Assembly (NCBI GenBank): GCA_025359105.1
Contig: JANYHK010000049.1
Coordinates: 48,318-112,317, forward strand
Length of the DNA stretch: 64,000 nt
Source of the DNA: Myxococcales bacterium
GTDB taxonomy: Bacteria > Myxococcota_A > Polyangia > Polyangiales > Polyangiaceae
Reading direction: 5' to 3'
The number at the start of each line of letters is the position of its first letter. Position 1 is the stretch's first letter. The translations under genes were made by a program, and so were the position numbers. Of this stretch, positions 52,134 through 61,615 are shown one piece after another. A model generated the notes under the pieces. The model worked only from the letters and a program-made list of their open reading frames with translations. It ran no database searches and was not told the DNA's origin.

Positions 52134-52715
52134 CTACGCGATCCCGCGCGTCGCGACGAACGCCTGCGGGATGTTGCCGATCGCCTTCTTGTACGCGCGC
52201 GCCCACAGAGTCGTCGTGTCCTCGCCGAAGAGGATCGTCGCGTCCGCCGCGCCCGGGAGCCACGCGCCGCGCGAGAGCTCGCTGGCGAGCTGCCCCGGAC
52301 CCCAACCCGCGTAGCCGACGATGAGGCGGAACGTCTGCGGGCCGCGCCCCGCGATGAGCGTTCGCAGCGCCTCGACGGAGCCGGTCACCGAAATTTCCTC
52401 ACCCACCGAGATCGAGCCCGGGAGCACCGGGGCACCGCGCTCGCGCTGGTAGAGGATCCACACCGAAGCCGGTGAGACCGGTCCGCCGCGGAGCGCCGGA
52501 TGGTTGAAGGTGTCGGGCAGAGTGTCGCCGGCCGAGACGAGGCTCGTCGCCCGTACGATGGTCGCGGCCTCGTCGACGAGCGGCCCGTTCAGCGTCCAGC
52601 CGAGCGAGCCCTCGTCGTCATGGACGCCGAGAAGCACGACGGCCCCCTGAAAATTGGGATCGCCCAGGCGCGGCGCTGCCAGGAGAAAGCCGGGCTCGAT
52701 CGCGTGGATCGACAC
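52134..52715 (-). CDS. YqgE/AlgH family protein
   Basis: The 193-residue protein matches the YqgE/AlgH (UPF0301) family: start with PGFLLAAPRLGDPNFQ.AVVLL, LGWTLNGPL, RGGPVSP, and the LIVGYAGWGPGQLASELSRGAWL core. AlgH has been implicated in transcriptional regulation of alginate genes, but its biochemical activity is unclear. It is convergent with the Nudix gene (42-bp gap). Confidence 0.92.
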   Translation of the reverse strand: MSIHAIEPGFLLAAPRLGDPNFQGAVVLLGVHDDEGSLGWTLNGPLVDEAATIVRATSLVSAGDTLPDTFNHPALRGGPVSPASVWILYQRERGAPVLPGSISVGEEISVTGSVEALRTLIAGRGPQTFRLIVGYAGWGPGQLASELSRGAWLPGAADATILFGEDTTTLWARAYKKAIGNIPQAFVATRGIA

Positions 52716-52807
52716 ATCAAGATCGTACGGGCTAGCGGGCCCGGATGCACACGGAACGTTGGAGCCCGCGATCCGCGCGGGGTTTGGCGATGTGGGGGAG
52801 TGTCGTT

Positions 52808-53707
52808 TCAGGACTTCGTGCGCTCGGCGCGCTCCTTCACTCCGAGGAGCATCTTCCTGTCCATCGCGTAGCCAACGGGCTCGAGGATCGCGGGCCCGAA
52901 GGAGAGGCGCATGGCGATCTCGTCGGAGTAGTCGGAGCGAAAACGGCTGACGAGGCGGCAGCGGCCCTCGCCGAGCGGCTCGATGAGGAAGAGCCAGGTC
53001 GACACGGCCCAGCCGCGCCCCTCGCCGCGCGGCTCGTCAACGGAGGTCCTCGCCACCATCCAGCGTCCGCGCTCGGCGGCGACGATCTCGAGCGGCGGCA
53101 TCTTGGGGTGCAAGGAGAGCGCGTCGCCGACCTTGGCCTCCCAGTCGGGATGGACCACCTCGGCGTTCAGGACGTCGCAGCCGGCCACGTTCTCGAGGAA
53201 CTGGTAGCTGTAGAAGCCTGCTTTGGACGCCCCGATCTGGGCGATCCACGGCCAGACTCGCTCCGTGCTCGCCTCGATCTCGACGCCGTGGGTCCAGCTC
53301 CAGCGCGGGGTGGGTACGAGCCCGTCCCCGGGCAGCGTGCGCGCGGCGTCCGGCTCCTCGAGGCCCCAGTGGGAACGCGCGCCGCGGGCGAACGGGGTCA
53401 CCAGCGCGAGGACGATGCGCGCGGCCCCGCCGAGCCCGGACAGCAGGTCGCGCGTGTCGTCGACGGGCAGGTTCCCTTCGACGCGCGCCTTCAGGTGGCG
53501 GAGCTGCGCAGTCTCCATGAGCGCATGGACGGGCCGGATCCACGCCGCGTGCAGCCCGCCGCTCGCCGGGAATGCGCCTCGCGCCCGCACGTGCACGCGG
53601 GTCGTGTTGGCGTCGAGCGGCTCGAGGACGAAGGCCCAGGTGACGTGCCAGAACGCGTCCGGTCGCGCCGCCGCGGTGCCCGGCGGCCTCCCATCTGGAC
53701 GAGCCAC
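52808..53707 (-). pseudogene. Downstream part of a triple-SRPBCC gene, frame-disrupted
   Basis: Reading from about 53680 downward, this frame encodes the end of a second SRPBCC (START-like) domain (DAFWHVTWAFVLEPLDANTTRVHVRARGAFP) and a complete third domain (about residues 120-290, WPWIAQIGASKAGFYSYQFLENVAG...ILEPVGYAMDRKMLLGVKERAE). The third domain shows what the second lacks. Around 53690-53705 the reading jumps from the other frame (FPWLVQMGG) to this one, with about 50-60 residues of the second domain missing, consistent with an out-of-frame deletion. A separate translated protein from GTG/ATG cannot be excluded. Confidence 0.5.
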
Positions 53708-54381
53708 GGAAAGATCTCCGCAGGCGTCGCCACGATCGTGATGCCGTGCGTGAGCTGGCCCGCGGCGTCGGGGAGCAGCTCGTCGCCAGGCAGCGGGCGT
53801 TCACGCTCCTTTGCCGCGGGCGTCCCGTGCTCCTTCGCGAGCCCAGCCAGCACGGAGCGGCGGATGAGCCGGGAAGCGGGGCCGACGACGCTGAAATACC
53901 GCCGAAAGCTCCGCCATGCGTCCTGGTCCGTCGCCGCGACGCGGACCTCGATCTCGACACGCGTATCGCGCTCTCCGAGGGGTAGGACCCGCAGCGCCCA
54001 CGCGACCTTCACGTACCCCGGCTCGTCGAACGCCGCGAACGCGTCCGGCGTCTCCATGTGGATGAAGGGAATGTCGAGCTTCCACACCTTGCCGACCGCG
54101 CCCACCGTCAGTTGGTGCGGCGGGTCCTCGGCCAGGACGCGGAAACCCGGCTGGTCGGCCGTCGAACGAAGATCGTCCAGGCGAAGCGACAGCGCCTCGA
54201 CCGTGCCGGCGATCCGGCTCGGGAGCGTGCGCAGCGCGAAGAGGGCGCGCACGAGCGAGGAGCCACGGGCGAGGTCGCCGTGGCGAAGCAGCGCCCAGGC
54301 CTCGGCGGGGGTCAGCGCGAGGTCGACGTGATCGAGCTCGACGAGGTCGGGGACCGGCAGGAAACGATCGAGGGCGGTCAT
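53491..54381 (-). pseudogene. Upstream part of a triple-SRPBCC gene, frame-disrupted
   Basis: Starts at ATG 54381 (MTALDRFLPVPDLVELD) and encodes a first SRPBCC-like domain (about residues 1-160) and the beginning of the second (LTHGITIVATPAEIFPWLVQMGG, about 200-222). After the GG the frame goes on as arginine-rich nonsense (53700 downward) while the expected protein sequence continues in the other frame. The family (START/polyketide cyclase-like, ligand or lipid binding) is clear. The function of the fused triplet is not. Confidence 0.5.
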
Positions 54382-54524
54382 GCCAGAACGCCTCGCAATC
54401 CCCGGGCCGACGCGCGACGCACGAGAGTGCGCCCCCTTGCGGAGCGGTGGCGCGCAAGACCTGCGGCCCACGCGCTCTTTTCGCGCACGCGCTCAGAGAC
54501 CGGGAGGTTCCTGGTTGGCGCCTC

Positions 54525-55085
54525 TCACTTGGGCGGAGGCGGAAGCAGGACGCCGTCGACGACGTGCACGATCCCGTTCGACGCCGGAATGGACGCGACG
54601 ATGTTCGCGTCGTTCACGCTCACCTTCCCGTCCTTCACGTGGAACGTGACCTTTGCGCCGTTCGCCATCGCGAGGACCTGACCGTCCTTGAGGTCCTTCG
54701 TCTGGTAGGTGCTGACGGCGACGTGGTACTTGAGGATGTTCCGGAGGTCCTCTTGCTTCTCCGGCTTCACGAGCCCCTCGACGGTGCCCTTCGGCAGCTT
54801 GTCGAAGGCCGCGTTCGTGGGCGCGAAGACCGTCATCGGGCCCGCGTTCGAGACGGACCCGATGTAGTCGGCGGCCTTCAGGGCGGCGACCAACGTGGTG
54901 TGGTCCTTCGAATTGCCGGCGATGTTGACAATGTTCGTCGGGTCCGCCGGAACGGCGGGATCGGCGTTCGCTGGCGGCGCGGTCGCGGCCGTGACGGAGG
55001 CCGCGGGCTTGGTGGCCGACGAGTTGTTGTCGCACGCGAACAGGGCGGCCGCCGACAACGCGGTGATGAGAAGGGTGAGGCGCAT
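54525..55085 (-). CDS. FAS1 (fasciclin) lipoprotein, nos-linked
   Basis: The 186-residue protein has a lipoprotein signal (LFACDNN, Cys18) and one fasciclin (FAS1) domain with GPMTVFAPTNAAFDKLP, LKYHVAVSTYQTKDL, VTFHVKDGKVSVNDANIVASIPASNGIVHVVDGVLLPP. FAS1 domains mediate adhesion or bind partners. A FAS1 gene near clade II nosZ is a pattern I recall, but its role is not defined. It is the last gene of the minus-strand run, 30 bp after the cytochrome gene. Confidence 0.88.
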   Translation of the reverse strand: MRLTLLITALSAAALFACDNNSSATKPAASVTAATAPPANADPAVPADPTNIVNIAGNSKDHTTLVAALKAADYIGSVSNAGPMTVFAPTNAAFDKLPKGTVEGLVKPEKQEDLRNILKYHVAVSTYQTKDLKDGQVLAMANGAKVTFHVKDGKVSVNDANIVASIPASNGIVHVVDGVLLPPPPK

Positions 55086-55115
55086 GGTGATTTCTCCGGT
55101 TTGGACCAGGGACGT

Positions 55116-55511
55116 TCAGTTGCCGAAGCCGCGTACGATCTGGAGGAGCCCCTCGACGACCTCGGGCTTCGCGTCGAGGTCCGGACTACCCGGCATGATG
55201 GGGCTCTTGCCGACCGCGGCGCCGCCGAGCACGATCGTCTTGCGGATCTGCTCGTCGGTGACGCTCTTCTGCCACGCCGCGTCGGTGTAGTTGCGTGGCT
55301 TGGGCGTGAGCGCGGCCGAGGCCGGACCGTCGCCGCGACCGCTCGTTCCGTGGCAGGGCGAGCAGCGCGTGTTGAACATCTCCTTGGCGGCGGCGGAGTC
55401 GATCTTCACGGCGGACGTGGCCGTGCCCGCAGACCCCTCGCTCTTGTTGCAGCCGAGTGCCGAGCTCGCGAGCGCGGCAGCGAAGACGATCGGGAGGAGA
55501 CGGGTGGTCAT
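55116..55511 (-). CDS. c-type cytochrome lipoprotein, nos-linked
   Basis: The 131-residue lipoprotein (Cys21 in SALGCNK) has one heme-c site CSPCH (about residues 50-54) and a likely distal Met in KSPIMPGS. It is likely an electron donor to NosZ on the periplasmic side, or a link to the quinol pool. It lies between nosY and the FAS1 gene on the same strand. Confidence 0.88.
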   Translation of the reverse strand: MTTRLLPIVFAAALASSALGCNKSEGSAGTATSAVKIDSAAAKEMFNTRCSPCHGTSGRGDGPASAALTPKPRNYTDAAWQKSVTDEQIRKTIVLGGAAVGKSPIMPGSPDLDAKPEVVEGLLQIVRGFGN

Positions 55512-55545
55512 GACGACGAAGTTCCTTTCGGGTGACGGACAGCTA

Positions 55546-56382
55546 CTAGCCAACGAGATCGGAGGACGCGAGGCGTCGCTCGGCGCGAAATAGCGCGAAC
55601 GTGCCGAGGAGCGCAGGCCAACCGGCGCCGACCGCGAGTGTGAGGTTCGGGCCGAGGCGGTTGGCGAGCCAGAAGCCCACCGGGCCGAGCACGGACAGAT
55701 CCGGATCCACGGCGCCGAGGATGGCGATGCGCGCCGCCTCGACCGGGTTCACGGCGGCGAGCACGAACACCGCGGACGGCGCGAGGCGAACGCGCAGGAG
55801 CACGCCGATGAGGGCGAAATCGTGGATGGCGATGGCGAGGACCCACGCGAGCAGCGCGAGGACGGTGGCGCGCTCGGGCGCGCGGGCGGTGGCGGAGATC
55901 CAGAAGCCGATGCCGGTGAAGGCCCACGCGAGGGACACGGTGACGAGGATGCACCGGAGCACGACGGGAACGAGCGCGACGTCCCGGGCGCCGGCGGCCG
56001 CTCCGAAGGCGAGCGCCGCGAGGAGCAGCGCCACGAGCGGCCCCGCGACGACGACGAGCCGCGAGAGGACGACCCCGGCGAACCACTGCTCCCTCCGCAC
56101 CGGCTGCGACAGCATCAGCTCGAAGAAGCCGCTCTGCCGGGCGCGGACCACGGTCTGGCTCGTCGCGACGAGCGCCACGAGCGGGACGGTCAGGACGACC
56201 GCGTTCGACACGTTCAGGACCACGCGCGAAACACCGGTGAAGCCGAGGACCGAGCTCTCCCGCAGGCCGAGCCACACGAAGAGCGCGAAGATGACGAGGT
56301 AGACGGCCGCGGTGAAGACGAACCACCGTGAACGCAACGCCTCCGCCATCTCGAGCCGGAACATCACGCGGGTCGCGTTCAT
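55546..56382 (-). CDS. nosY: NosY-type ABC permease
   Basis: The 278-residue permease has about six hydrophobic helices, the RMF.LEMAEALRSRWF start and the SGFFELMLSQPVRREQWFAGVVLSR segment typical of ABC-2 permeases of NosY type. With NosF and NosD it forms the NosDFY transporter needed for CuZ-centre assembly in nitrous oxide reductase. ATG 56382 overlaps the nosL stop by 4 bp. Confidence 0.9.
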   Translation of the reverse strand: MNATRVMFRLEMAEALRSRWFVFTAAVYLVIFALFVWLGLRESSVLGFTGVSRVVLNVSNAVVLTVPLVALVATSQTVVRARQSGFFELMLSQPVRREQWFAGVVLSRLVVVAGPLVALLLAALAFGAAAGARDVALVPVVLRCILVTVSLAWAFTGIGFWISATARAPERATVLALLAWVLAIAIHDFALIGVLLRVRLAPSAVFVLAAVNPVEAARIAILGAVDPDLSVLGPVGFWLANRLGPNLTLAVGAGWPALLGTFALFRAERRLASSDLVG

Positions 56383-56810
56383 TGCCCTTTTCCCTTCGCG
56401 GGCGCCTTGGCCAGCAGCTGCGCGCGCGCCTCGTCCCAGCCGACGCCGGCGCTGCCCGCGCTCGCGGGGCGCGCCTCGAACCCGAAGTCCATCGGCGTCT
56501 TGGCGCCGCTCGCGTAGCGCGCCTGCGCCGCATCGACCCACGCGTCGCCGGCGCGCACCCACGAACGCTCCGGACGGGACTTCTGCTCGTCGGTCCACAG
56601 GACCATGCAGCCGATGTCGTCGAAGTATTTGCGCTCACCGGCAAGGACCGCCTGCGCGGCGTAGCGTCGGTCGCCGACGAGCATGCCGCAGTGCGCGCAC
56701 GCCTGCTTGCCCCACACCGGCTCGGCCGGCGCGTCCGTCTTTTCGCACGCGCTGCCTAGCGCGAGGAGCACGGCGGCCAGCGTGAGCCCGAGGCAGGTGC
56801 GGCGGGTCAT
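56379..56810 (-). CDS. nosL: NosL copper chaperone
   Basis: The 143-residue lipoprotein (LGSACEK) has the NosL signature CAHCGMLVGD, with Cys/Met ligands for Cu(I), followed by YFDDIGCMVLW. NosL delivers copper to apo-NosZ. It overlaps nosY and nosF by 4 bp on each side, so the operon is tightly coupled. Confidence 0.95.
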   Translation of the reverse strand: MTRRTCLGLTLAAVLLALGSACEKTDAPAEPVWGKQACAHCGMLVGDRRYAAQAVLAGERKYFDDIGCMVLWTDEQKSRPERSWVRAGDAWVDAAQARYASGAKTPMDFGFEARPASAGSAGVGWDEARAQLLAKAPAKGKGQ

Positions 56811-57508
56811 GGCCGCACCACCTTGAGGCGGGGCTCGCTGGGGCGCGCGTGCTCGCGGCTCGAGAGCACCTCCGCGGGCGGCGCGTCGCGGACGACGCGG
56901 CCCTCGGCCATCTCGATCACGCGACCGACGAGATGCCGAACCTCCTCCGGTCGGTGCGAGCACATGACGACGACGCCCGACTCGGGACGCTCGCTCAGCT
57001 GCTCCAGGAACGACGCGCGGGCGTCGCCGTCGAGGTTCGCCGTGGGCTCGTCGCACACGAGGATCGGTGCCTCGGTCGCGAGCGCCATCGCTGCGAGGAG
57101 CTTCTGCTTCATCCCGCCCGACAGATCGCGGAAGCGCGCGCGACGGCAGGCGCCGGCGTCGAGGCCGAGCCGCTTCGCCCTCTCGTACGTCGCCTCCTCC
57201 GGCCGGTCGCGGAGCGCGGCGTAGGCGCGGATGACCTCGACCACCGGCGCGTCGATCGGCGGCGCGATCTGCGGGATGTACGCGATGCTGCGCAGCGCGA
57301 GCTCCGGCTCTTTGGACACGTCGCTGCCGAGAACCGAGATTTTCCCTTCGAAACGCACGAGCCCCAGGATCGCGCGGAGCAGCGTCGTCTTCCCCGAGCC
57401 GTTCGCGCCGACGAAGGCGACGCGCTCGCCCTGATCGATGGTGAGCGATACGCCGTCGAGGGCGACGACCTTGCCGAAGACCTTGCGTACCTGAAGGACG
57501 TCGATCAT
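56807..57508 (-). CDS. nosF: NosF ABC ATPase
   Basis: The 233-residue ATPase has Walker A GANGSGKTT, the signature LSGGMKQK, Walker B ILVCDEPT and the switch His in VMCSHR. It energises the NosFY permease. Its ATG overlaps nosD's stop by 4 bp and its stop overlaps nosL's start. Confidence 0.95.
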   Translation of the reverse strand: MIDVLQVRKVFGKVVALDGVSLTIDQGERVAFVGANGSGKTTLLRAILGLVRFEGKISVLGSDVSKEPELALRSIAYIPQIAPPIDAPVVEVIRAYAALRDRPEEATYERAKRLGLDAGACRRARFRDLSGGMKQKLLAAMALATEAPILVCDEPTANLDGDARASFLEQLSERPESGVVVMCSHRPEEVRHLVGRVIEMAEGRVVRDAPPAEVLSSREHARPSEPRLKVVRP

Positions 57509-58818
57509 GGCGCATCCCCTCCGAACGCGGCGACGCGCGGCGACGGGTCGGCGAGGAGCTTCCTCGCGGACCAGACCGGCACCGCGTGCGCAACCGCGTC
57601 GATGAGCCCGAGCGCCGCGGTGCCGTTGAAGAATTTGAGCGTCGGCCGCGACTCGGTGAGCTCGCTCGAGAGCGCCTTCACCTCGTACGCGACGTCCCCC
57701 GTGCCGTCGCCGTCGAGGTCGTAGCCCGCGTAGTCGGAGTAGTGGTTGCCCCGGAAGTCCGCGCCGAGCGCGTCGCCCTGGCCATCGACCTCGATCAGGG
57801 TCGCGTTGTCGCGGAAGTCGTTGCCGGTGAAGTGCACGCCCTTCTGGCTCATGTGGAGGCGAACCGCGACGTCGTTGAGCGCGAGGACGTTGCCCTCGAA
57901 GGTCACCGGCTCTTCGGCGGTGCGCGGCGTGTTGTCGAGGTACGTGCCGGTCGTGTTCGCGACGAGCCAGTTGCGCCGCAGCGTGATGTCGTCGCTGTCC
58001 TTGAAGCCGAGGCCTACGCCCGCGGCGCCGCGCGCCCCGGCGAGGACGTTGTCATCGATCGTGAGGCGGAGGCTGTACATGACGAACACGCCGACGACGT
58101 TGCCCTCGAAGCGGCTGTTACGAAGCACCGCGTCGTGCGCGTACATGAAGTGGGTCCCGTACCGGCTGCTGCGGACGACGTTGCCGTCGAGGGTCGCGTG
58201 GCGCGTGTACCAGACGACGACGTCGCGAACGCGCTCGATCACGCACCCCTCGACGGTCGAGCCATGCGACTCCCAGAGCTTGATGCCGTCGCCGCGCAGC
58301 TCGGTGTCGCCGTCCTCGTCGCCGACGACATGGGTGCGCGTGATCGCGCAGCCGTGACACTCGGCAAAGGAGACGCCGAAGAGCGTCTTCTCGATGCTCA
58401 CGTCGACGACACGGACGCGCTGCCCCTTGGCCTTGATGCCGGAATCCTCCGACGTGTGGCGGTGGCCGCTCTTGCGGATGACCAAGTTCTCCACCGTGAC
58501 GTCGTCGGCGGCGATGGTGACGACGGTGCCGTTGCCCGTCCCCTCGAGGACCGCGCCCCGCCGGCCGCGGAGGACGAGCGGGCGTTTCACGACGAGGTCT
58601 CCCGTGTAGACCGTAGCGGCGAGCTCGATCTCGCGCGGTCCGTCGGGGTCGGCGACCATCTCCGCGAGGGCGGCGAAGGAAGCCGGCGACGCAGCGGTCG
58701 CGGACGCGGGCACGTCACGCGGCCCGACGATCGGGAGCGAGGCGGTCGCAGCGGCTGCCGGCGGAGCGCCGCCGGAGAGGCCGATCGAGAGCGCAGCAGC
58801 GAGCGCGACCCTCCTCAT
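57505..58818 (-). CDS. nosD: NosD periplasmic copper-processing protein
   Basis: The 437-residue protein has a Sec signal (about 1-23), then a right-handed parallel beta-helix with repeated NG/DG turns (CASH/NosD repeats, e.g. GIKLWESHGSTVEGCVIERV, RNWLVANTTGTYLDN) and the late GADFRGNHYSDYAGYDLDGDGTGD, typical of NosD. It works with NosFY in NosZ maturation. ATG 58818 overlaps the NosB-like stop by 4 bp. Confidence 0.95.
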   Translation of the reverse strand: MRRVALAAALSIGLSGGAPPAAAATASLPIVGPRDVPASATAASPASFAALAEMVADPDGPREIELAATVYTGDLVVKRPLVLRGRRGAVLEGTGNGTVVTIAADDVTVENLVIRKSGHRHTSEDSGIKAKGQRVRVVDVSIEKTLFGVSFAECHGCAITRTHVVGDEDGDTELRGDGIKLWESHGSTVEGCVIERVRDVVVWYTRHATLDGNVVRSSRYGTHFMYAHDAVLRNSRFEGNVVGVFVMYSLRLTIDDNVLAGARGAAGVGLGFKDSDDITLRRNWLVANTTGTYLDNTPRTAEEPVTFEGNVLALNDVAVRLHMSQKGVHFTGNDFRDNATLIEVDGQGDALGADFRGNHYSDYAGYDLDGDGTGDVAYEVKALSSELTESRPTLKFFNGTAALGLIDAVAHAVPVWSARKLLADPSPRVAAFGGDAP

Positions 58819-59543
58819 TTCGAGGCCTCGTGGTGACGCTCGGGCAGGACCATCAGGCGGGGACACACCGCCGAGCATTCGCCTGCGTTGCCGCAGTGCG
58901 CACACACGCGCGACCGCATGAACGTCCCCACGAGCGCGAGGACGACGCCGGCCGTCGCGAGCCAGAAGCCGAGCTCTGGCTGCGCGAACGTCTCGAACTG
59001 GCCGATCTGCCCGTTGCCGAACATCTGCGGCGTGAACGCGGCGATGTGCAGCGGCGCGTGCGGATCGAGCGAATGCCCGAACCGGTACAGCCAGTAGAAG
59101 CTGTCCCCGAGGAAGACGACCGGGAACGAGATCGCCGGGATGGCGACCAGCTTGTTCAGCTTCTTCCCCGCCAGCATGAGCGCCGTGAGCGTCACGACGC
59201 AGATGGCCGCGACGCCGTAGCCGGCGATCTGGCGCTCCAGCGGAGCGGCGCTCGCGAGGTGTCCCATGCCGATGTAGTGGTTGAGCAGATCGATCTCGTG
59301 CACGTCGCCGCCCATTCCGGTGAGCGAGATGACGAGCCCGAGCCCCTTCGGGTATTGCGGCGCGTAGAGCCAGAAGCGCCACCAGGGCTGGAAGAACGAC
59401 GCCGCGAACAGCCCGAGTGCCCCCACACCGCAGGCGACGATGGGCCACCGCGCCCAGTTCCAGGGCGCGGCGTGGGAAAGCTGGGCGACGCCGAGGTGGA
59501 CGTGCCCATCCTTCTCCTTGTGGGGGGCGGAGGTGCTGCTCAT
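58815..59543 (-). CDS. NosB-like polytopic membrane protein
   Basis: The 242-residue membrane protein has about four TM helices (about 33-55, 108-127, 133-155, 188-208), conserved GDVHEIDLLNHYIGM and the soluble-side FYWLYRFGHSLDPHAPL. The C-terminal cytoplasmic CAHCGNAGECSAVC (Cx2Cx5Cx3C) could bind metal or FeS. It sits right behind nosZ where clade II clusters carry nosB. The assignment rests on position and topology. Confidence 0.75.
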   Translation of the reverse strand: MSSTSAPHKEKDGHVHLGVAQLSHAAPWNWARWPIVACGVGALGLFAASFFQPWWRFWLYAPQYPKGLGLVISLTGMGGDVHEIDLLNHYIGMGHLASAAPLERQIAGYGVAAICVVTLTALMLAGKKLNKLVAIPAISFPVVFLGDSFYWLYRFGHSLDPHAPLHIAAFTPQMFGNGQIGQFETFAQPELGFWLATAGVVLALVGTFMRSRVCAHCGNAGECSAVCPRLMVLPERHHEASK

Positions 59544-59550
59544 GACGAGT

Positions 59551-61545
59551 TCACTTCCCCTTGGGCTTGACCAGGAAGTAGCCCATCATCTCGAGGTGCA
59601 AGGCCGAGCAGAACTCGGTGCAGTACATCGGGAAGCTGCCGGGCATGTCGGCCTTGAACGTGATGTTCTCGTGCTTGCCGGGTTCGAGGCTGACGTTGAT
59701 GTTGTACATGTCGATCGTGAAGCCGTGGGTCTGGTCCTCCGCGGACTCCATGCTGGTCAGGTGGATCGTGACCTCGTCGCCCTCGTTCACCTCGATCTGG
59801 TCGGGGGTGAAGTGGCTGCGGATCGCGGTCATGTAGACCTCGACCTTGTTGCCGTTGCGGACGATCTTCTCCTTGCCGCCCTCGGCGCGCGCGGGGTCGA
59901 CCGTGCCGAGGAAGGGGTTGGTGCCCGGCTTGTAGACCTTGATCGGCTTGATCTTGTCGGCCTTGATCATCTGCGAGTAGTGGGGCTCGGCGTTGGGCAG
60001 CGGCATGTCCGCGAGCAGGCGCATCTTCTCGCCGGCGATGTCGACGAGCTGGAAGTTCTGCGGGTAGAGCGGCCCCACCGGGAGGAACCGGTCCATCGAC
60101 ATCTTGTTCATCGCGACGACGTACTTGCCGTCGGGGCTCACGGTGTCGCCTTCGGCCGCCAGGATGTGGCCGATGTTGTACTGGACCTTCAGCTTCTCGA
60201 CGGGCTTCTTGAGGTCGGTGTAGGACCACTTGGCGACCACGCTCTCGATGAACACCGACGTGTACGCGCCGCCCTTGTCGTCGAAGACGGTGTGCAGCGG
60301 GCCGAGGCCGATCTCGACCTGGCCGTGCTTGGCGTCCTTGAACGCCAGGATGGGGACGCCGAAGTCGTCTTTGCCCTCGAACTTCTTCTCGTCGATGAGC
60401 TGCTTCATCTTGGCGGTGTCGTAGAGCGTCGTGTGTGTGTCGAGCTTGCCGCCGACGACGACGAACTTGCCGTCCGGCGTCACGTCGCAGCCGTGCGGGC
60501 TCTTCGGCTCGCCGACGAGCGTGAGCGCGCCCTCGGGGCCGCTCACGTCCATCATGAGGACGCGCATGCCGGCAATCGTCTTCGACTTGCCGGCGTTGAT
60601 CAGCGCTTCGGCCTTCTTCCAGTTGATGACGTGGAGGTAGTCCATGTCGTTCTGGCTCGAGCCGGACTCCACCGGGGGCTTGCCTTCGAGCGTGCCGCCG
60701 ATCGCCATCTCGGTGTTGAACGAGTTGATGTAGGCCCAGCCGTCGGAGCCGAGCTTGCCCGCGTCGGCGAGGTCCTGCGTGTACGGCGGCAGCTCCATCG
60801 CCCAGCTCTTGGCCGGATCGATGCGGCCCTTCTGGCGATCGAAACGCCAGAAGATCGCGACGCCGCGGTACTTCTCCTTGTATTGCGAGAGCGGCGCGTA
60901 GTCGCGGCCGAGCGGCGCGGGGTACTGGCTCGTCTCGATGACGTAGTCGGTGTCCGGCGTGACGAAGGCGCCGCCGTGGTCGCTCGCCGCGAGCGGGTTG
61001 GGCACGATCTGCTTCGTCGTGAAGTCCGACAGATCGACGACCGCGACGCGCGCGTTCGCCTTGTCGTTCACGAACAGGTACTGGCCGTCGTAGTCGCCCT
61101 TGGTCTCCGACAGGTTCGGGTGGTGCATGTCCGCCCAGCGGATCTTGTGGGTCCCCTGGTTGCCGCCTTCGAGCACCTTGTCGCTGTCGCCGCCGAAGCC
61201 CCACCCCTGCCACGACTCCGGCGTGAACACGCCGATGACCTTGAGCATGCGCATCGACGGGACACCGATGACGTCCACGTTGCCGGACTGACCGCCCGAC
61301 GCGAAGATGTAGTACTCGTCCATCTTGCCGGTGGGCGTGTACGTCTTGAGCGCGGCTTCGACGTCCGCTTCGGTCAGACCGCGTGCCTTCATCAGCTCCT
61401 GCACCGAAGCGGACGCGCCAAGCGCGCCGCTCGGACCGCCAGGCTTGTCGCCTCCGGCTTCGTGCTTGTTCTCGCAGCCGACGAAGAGGGCGGCGACGAG
61501 ACCCGATAGGGCGATCGAAGTACCAACGAGGGAGAGGGCGCGCAT
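59551..61545 (-). CDS. nosZ: Nitrous oxide reductase, clade II (Sec type)
   Basis: NosZ reduces N2O to N2 in the periplasm. The 664-residue protein has a lipoprotein-like Sec signal with Cys24 (LFVGCENK) and no twin-Arg motif, the mark of clade II. The beta-propeller domain keeps CuZ ligands such as His141/His142 (ADMHHPN). The C-terminal cupredoxin domain holds the CuA site: His607, Cys642, Cys646, His650 and Met653. ATG 61545 follows AAGGA. A sigma-54 element lies upstream. Confidence 0.97.
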   Translation of the reverse strand: MRALSLVGTSIALSGLVAALFVGCENKHEAGGDKPGGPSGALGASASVQELMKARGLTEADVEAALKTYTPTGKMDEYYIFASGGQSGNVDVIGVPSMRMLKVIGVFTPESWQGWGFGGDSDKVLEGGNQGTHKIRWADMHHPNLSETKGDYDGQYLFVNDKANARVAVVDLSDFTTKQIVPNPLAASDHGGAFVTPDTDYVIETSQYPAPLGRDYAPLSQYKEKYRGVAIFWRFDRQKGRIDPAKSWAMELPPYTQDLADAGKLGSDGWAYINSFNTEMAIGGTLEGKPPVESGSSQNDMDYLHVINWKKAEALINAGKSKTIAGMRVLMMDVSGPEGALTLVGEPKSPHGCDVTPDGKFVVVGGKLDTHTTLYDTAKMKQLIDEKKFEGKDDFGVPILAFKDAKHGQVEIGLGPLHTVFDDKGGAYTSVFIESVVAKWSYTDLKKPVEKLKVQYNIGHILAAEGDTVSPDGKYVVAMNKMSMDRFLPVGPLYPQNFQLVDIAGEKMRLLADMPLPNAEPHYSQMIKADKIKPIKVYKPGTNPFLGTVDPARAEGGKEKIVRNGNKVEVYMTAIRSHFTPDQIEVNEGDEVTIHLTSMESAEDQTHGFTIDMYNINVSLEPGKHENITFKADMPGSFPMYCTEFCSALHLEMMGYFLVKPKGK

Positions 61546-61588
61546 GATCCGTTGTCCTTGCTCGGGTGGGGGAAACGCGATGCCCTCG

Positions 61589-61604
61589 TGCAAGCGATGG
61601 GCCC
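61589..61604 (-). promoter_or_regulatory. Candidate sigma-54 promoter of nosZ
   Basis: Read on the minus strand the site is GGGCCCATCGCTTGCA, with GG-N10-GC spacing as required for -24/-12 promoters; GGC, C and TTGCA match the consensus TGGCACG-N4-TTGCA. Transcription would start near 61578, giving a 34-nt leader with an AAGGA site before the ATG. Confidence 0.6.
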
Positions 61605-61615
61605 CAAGGCGCAGG

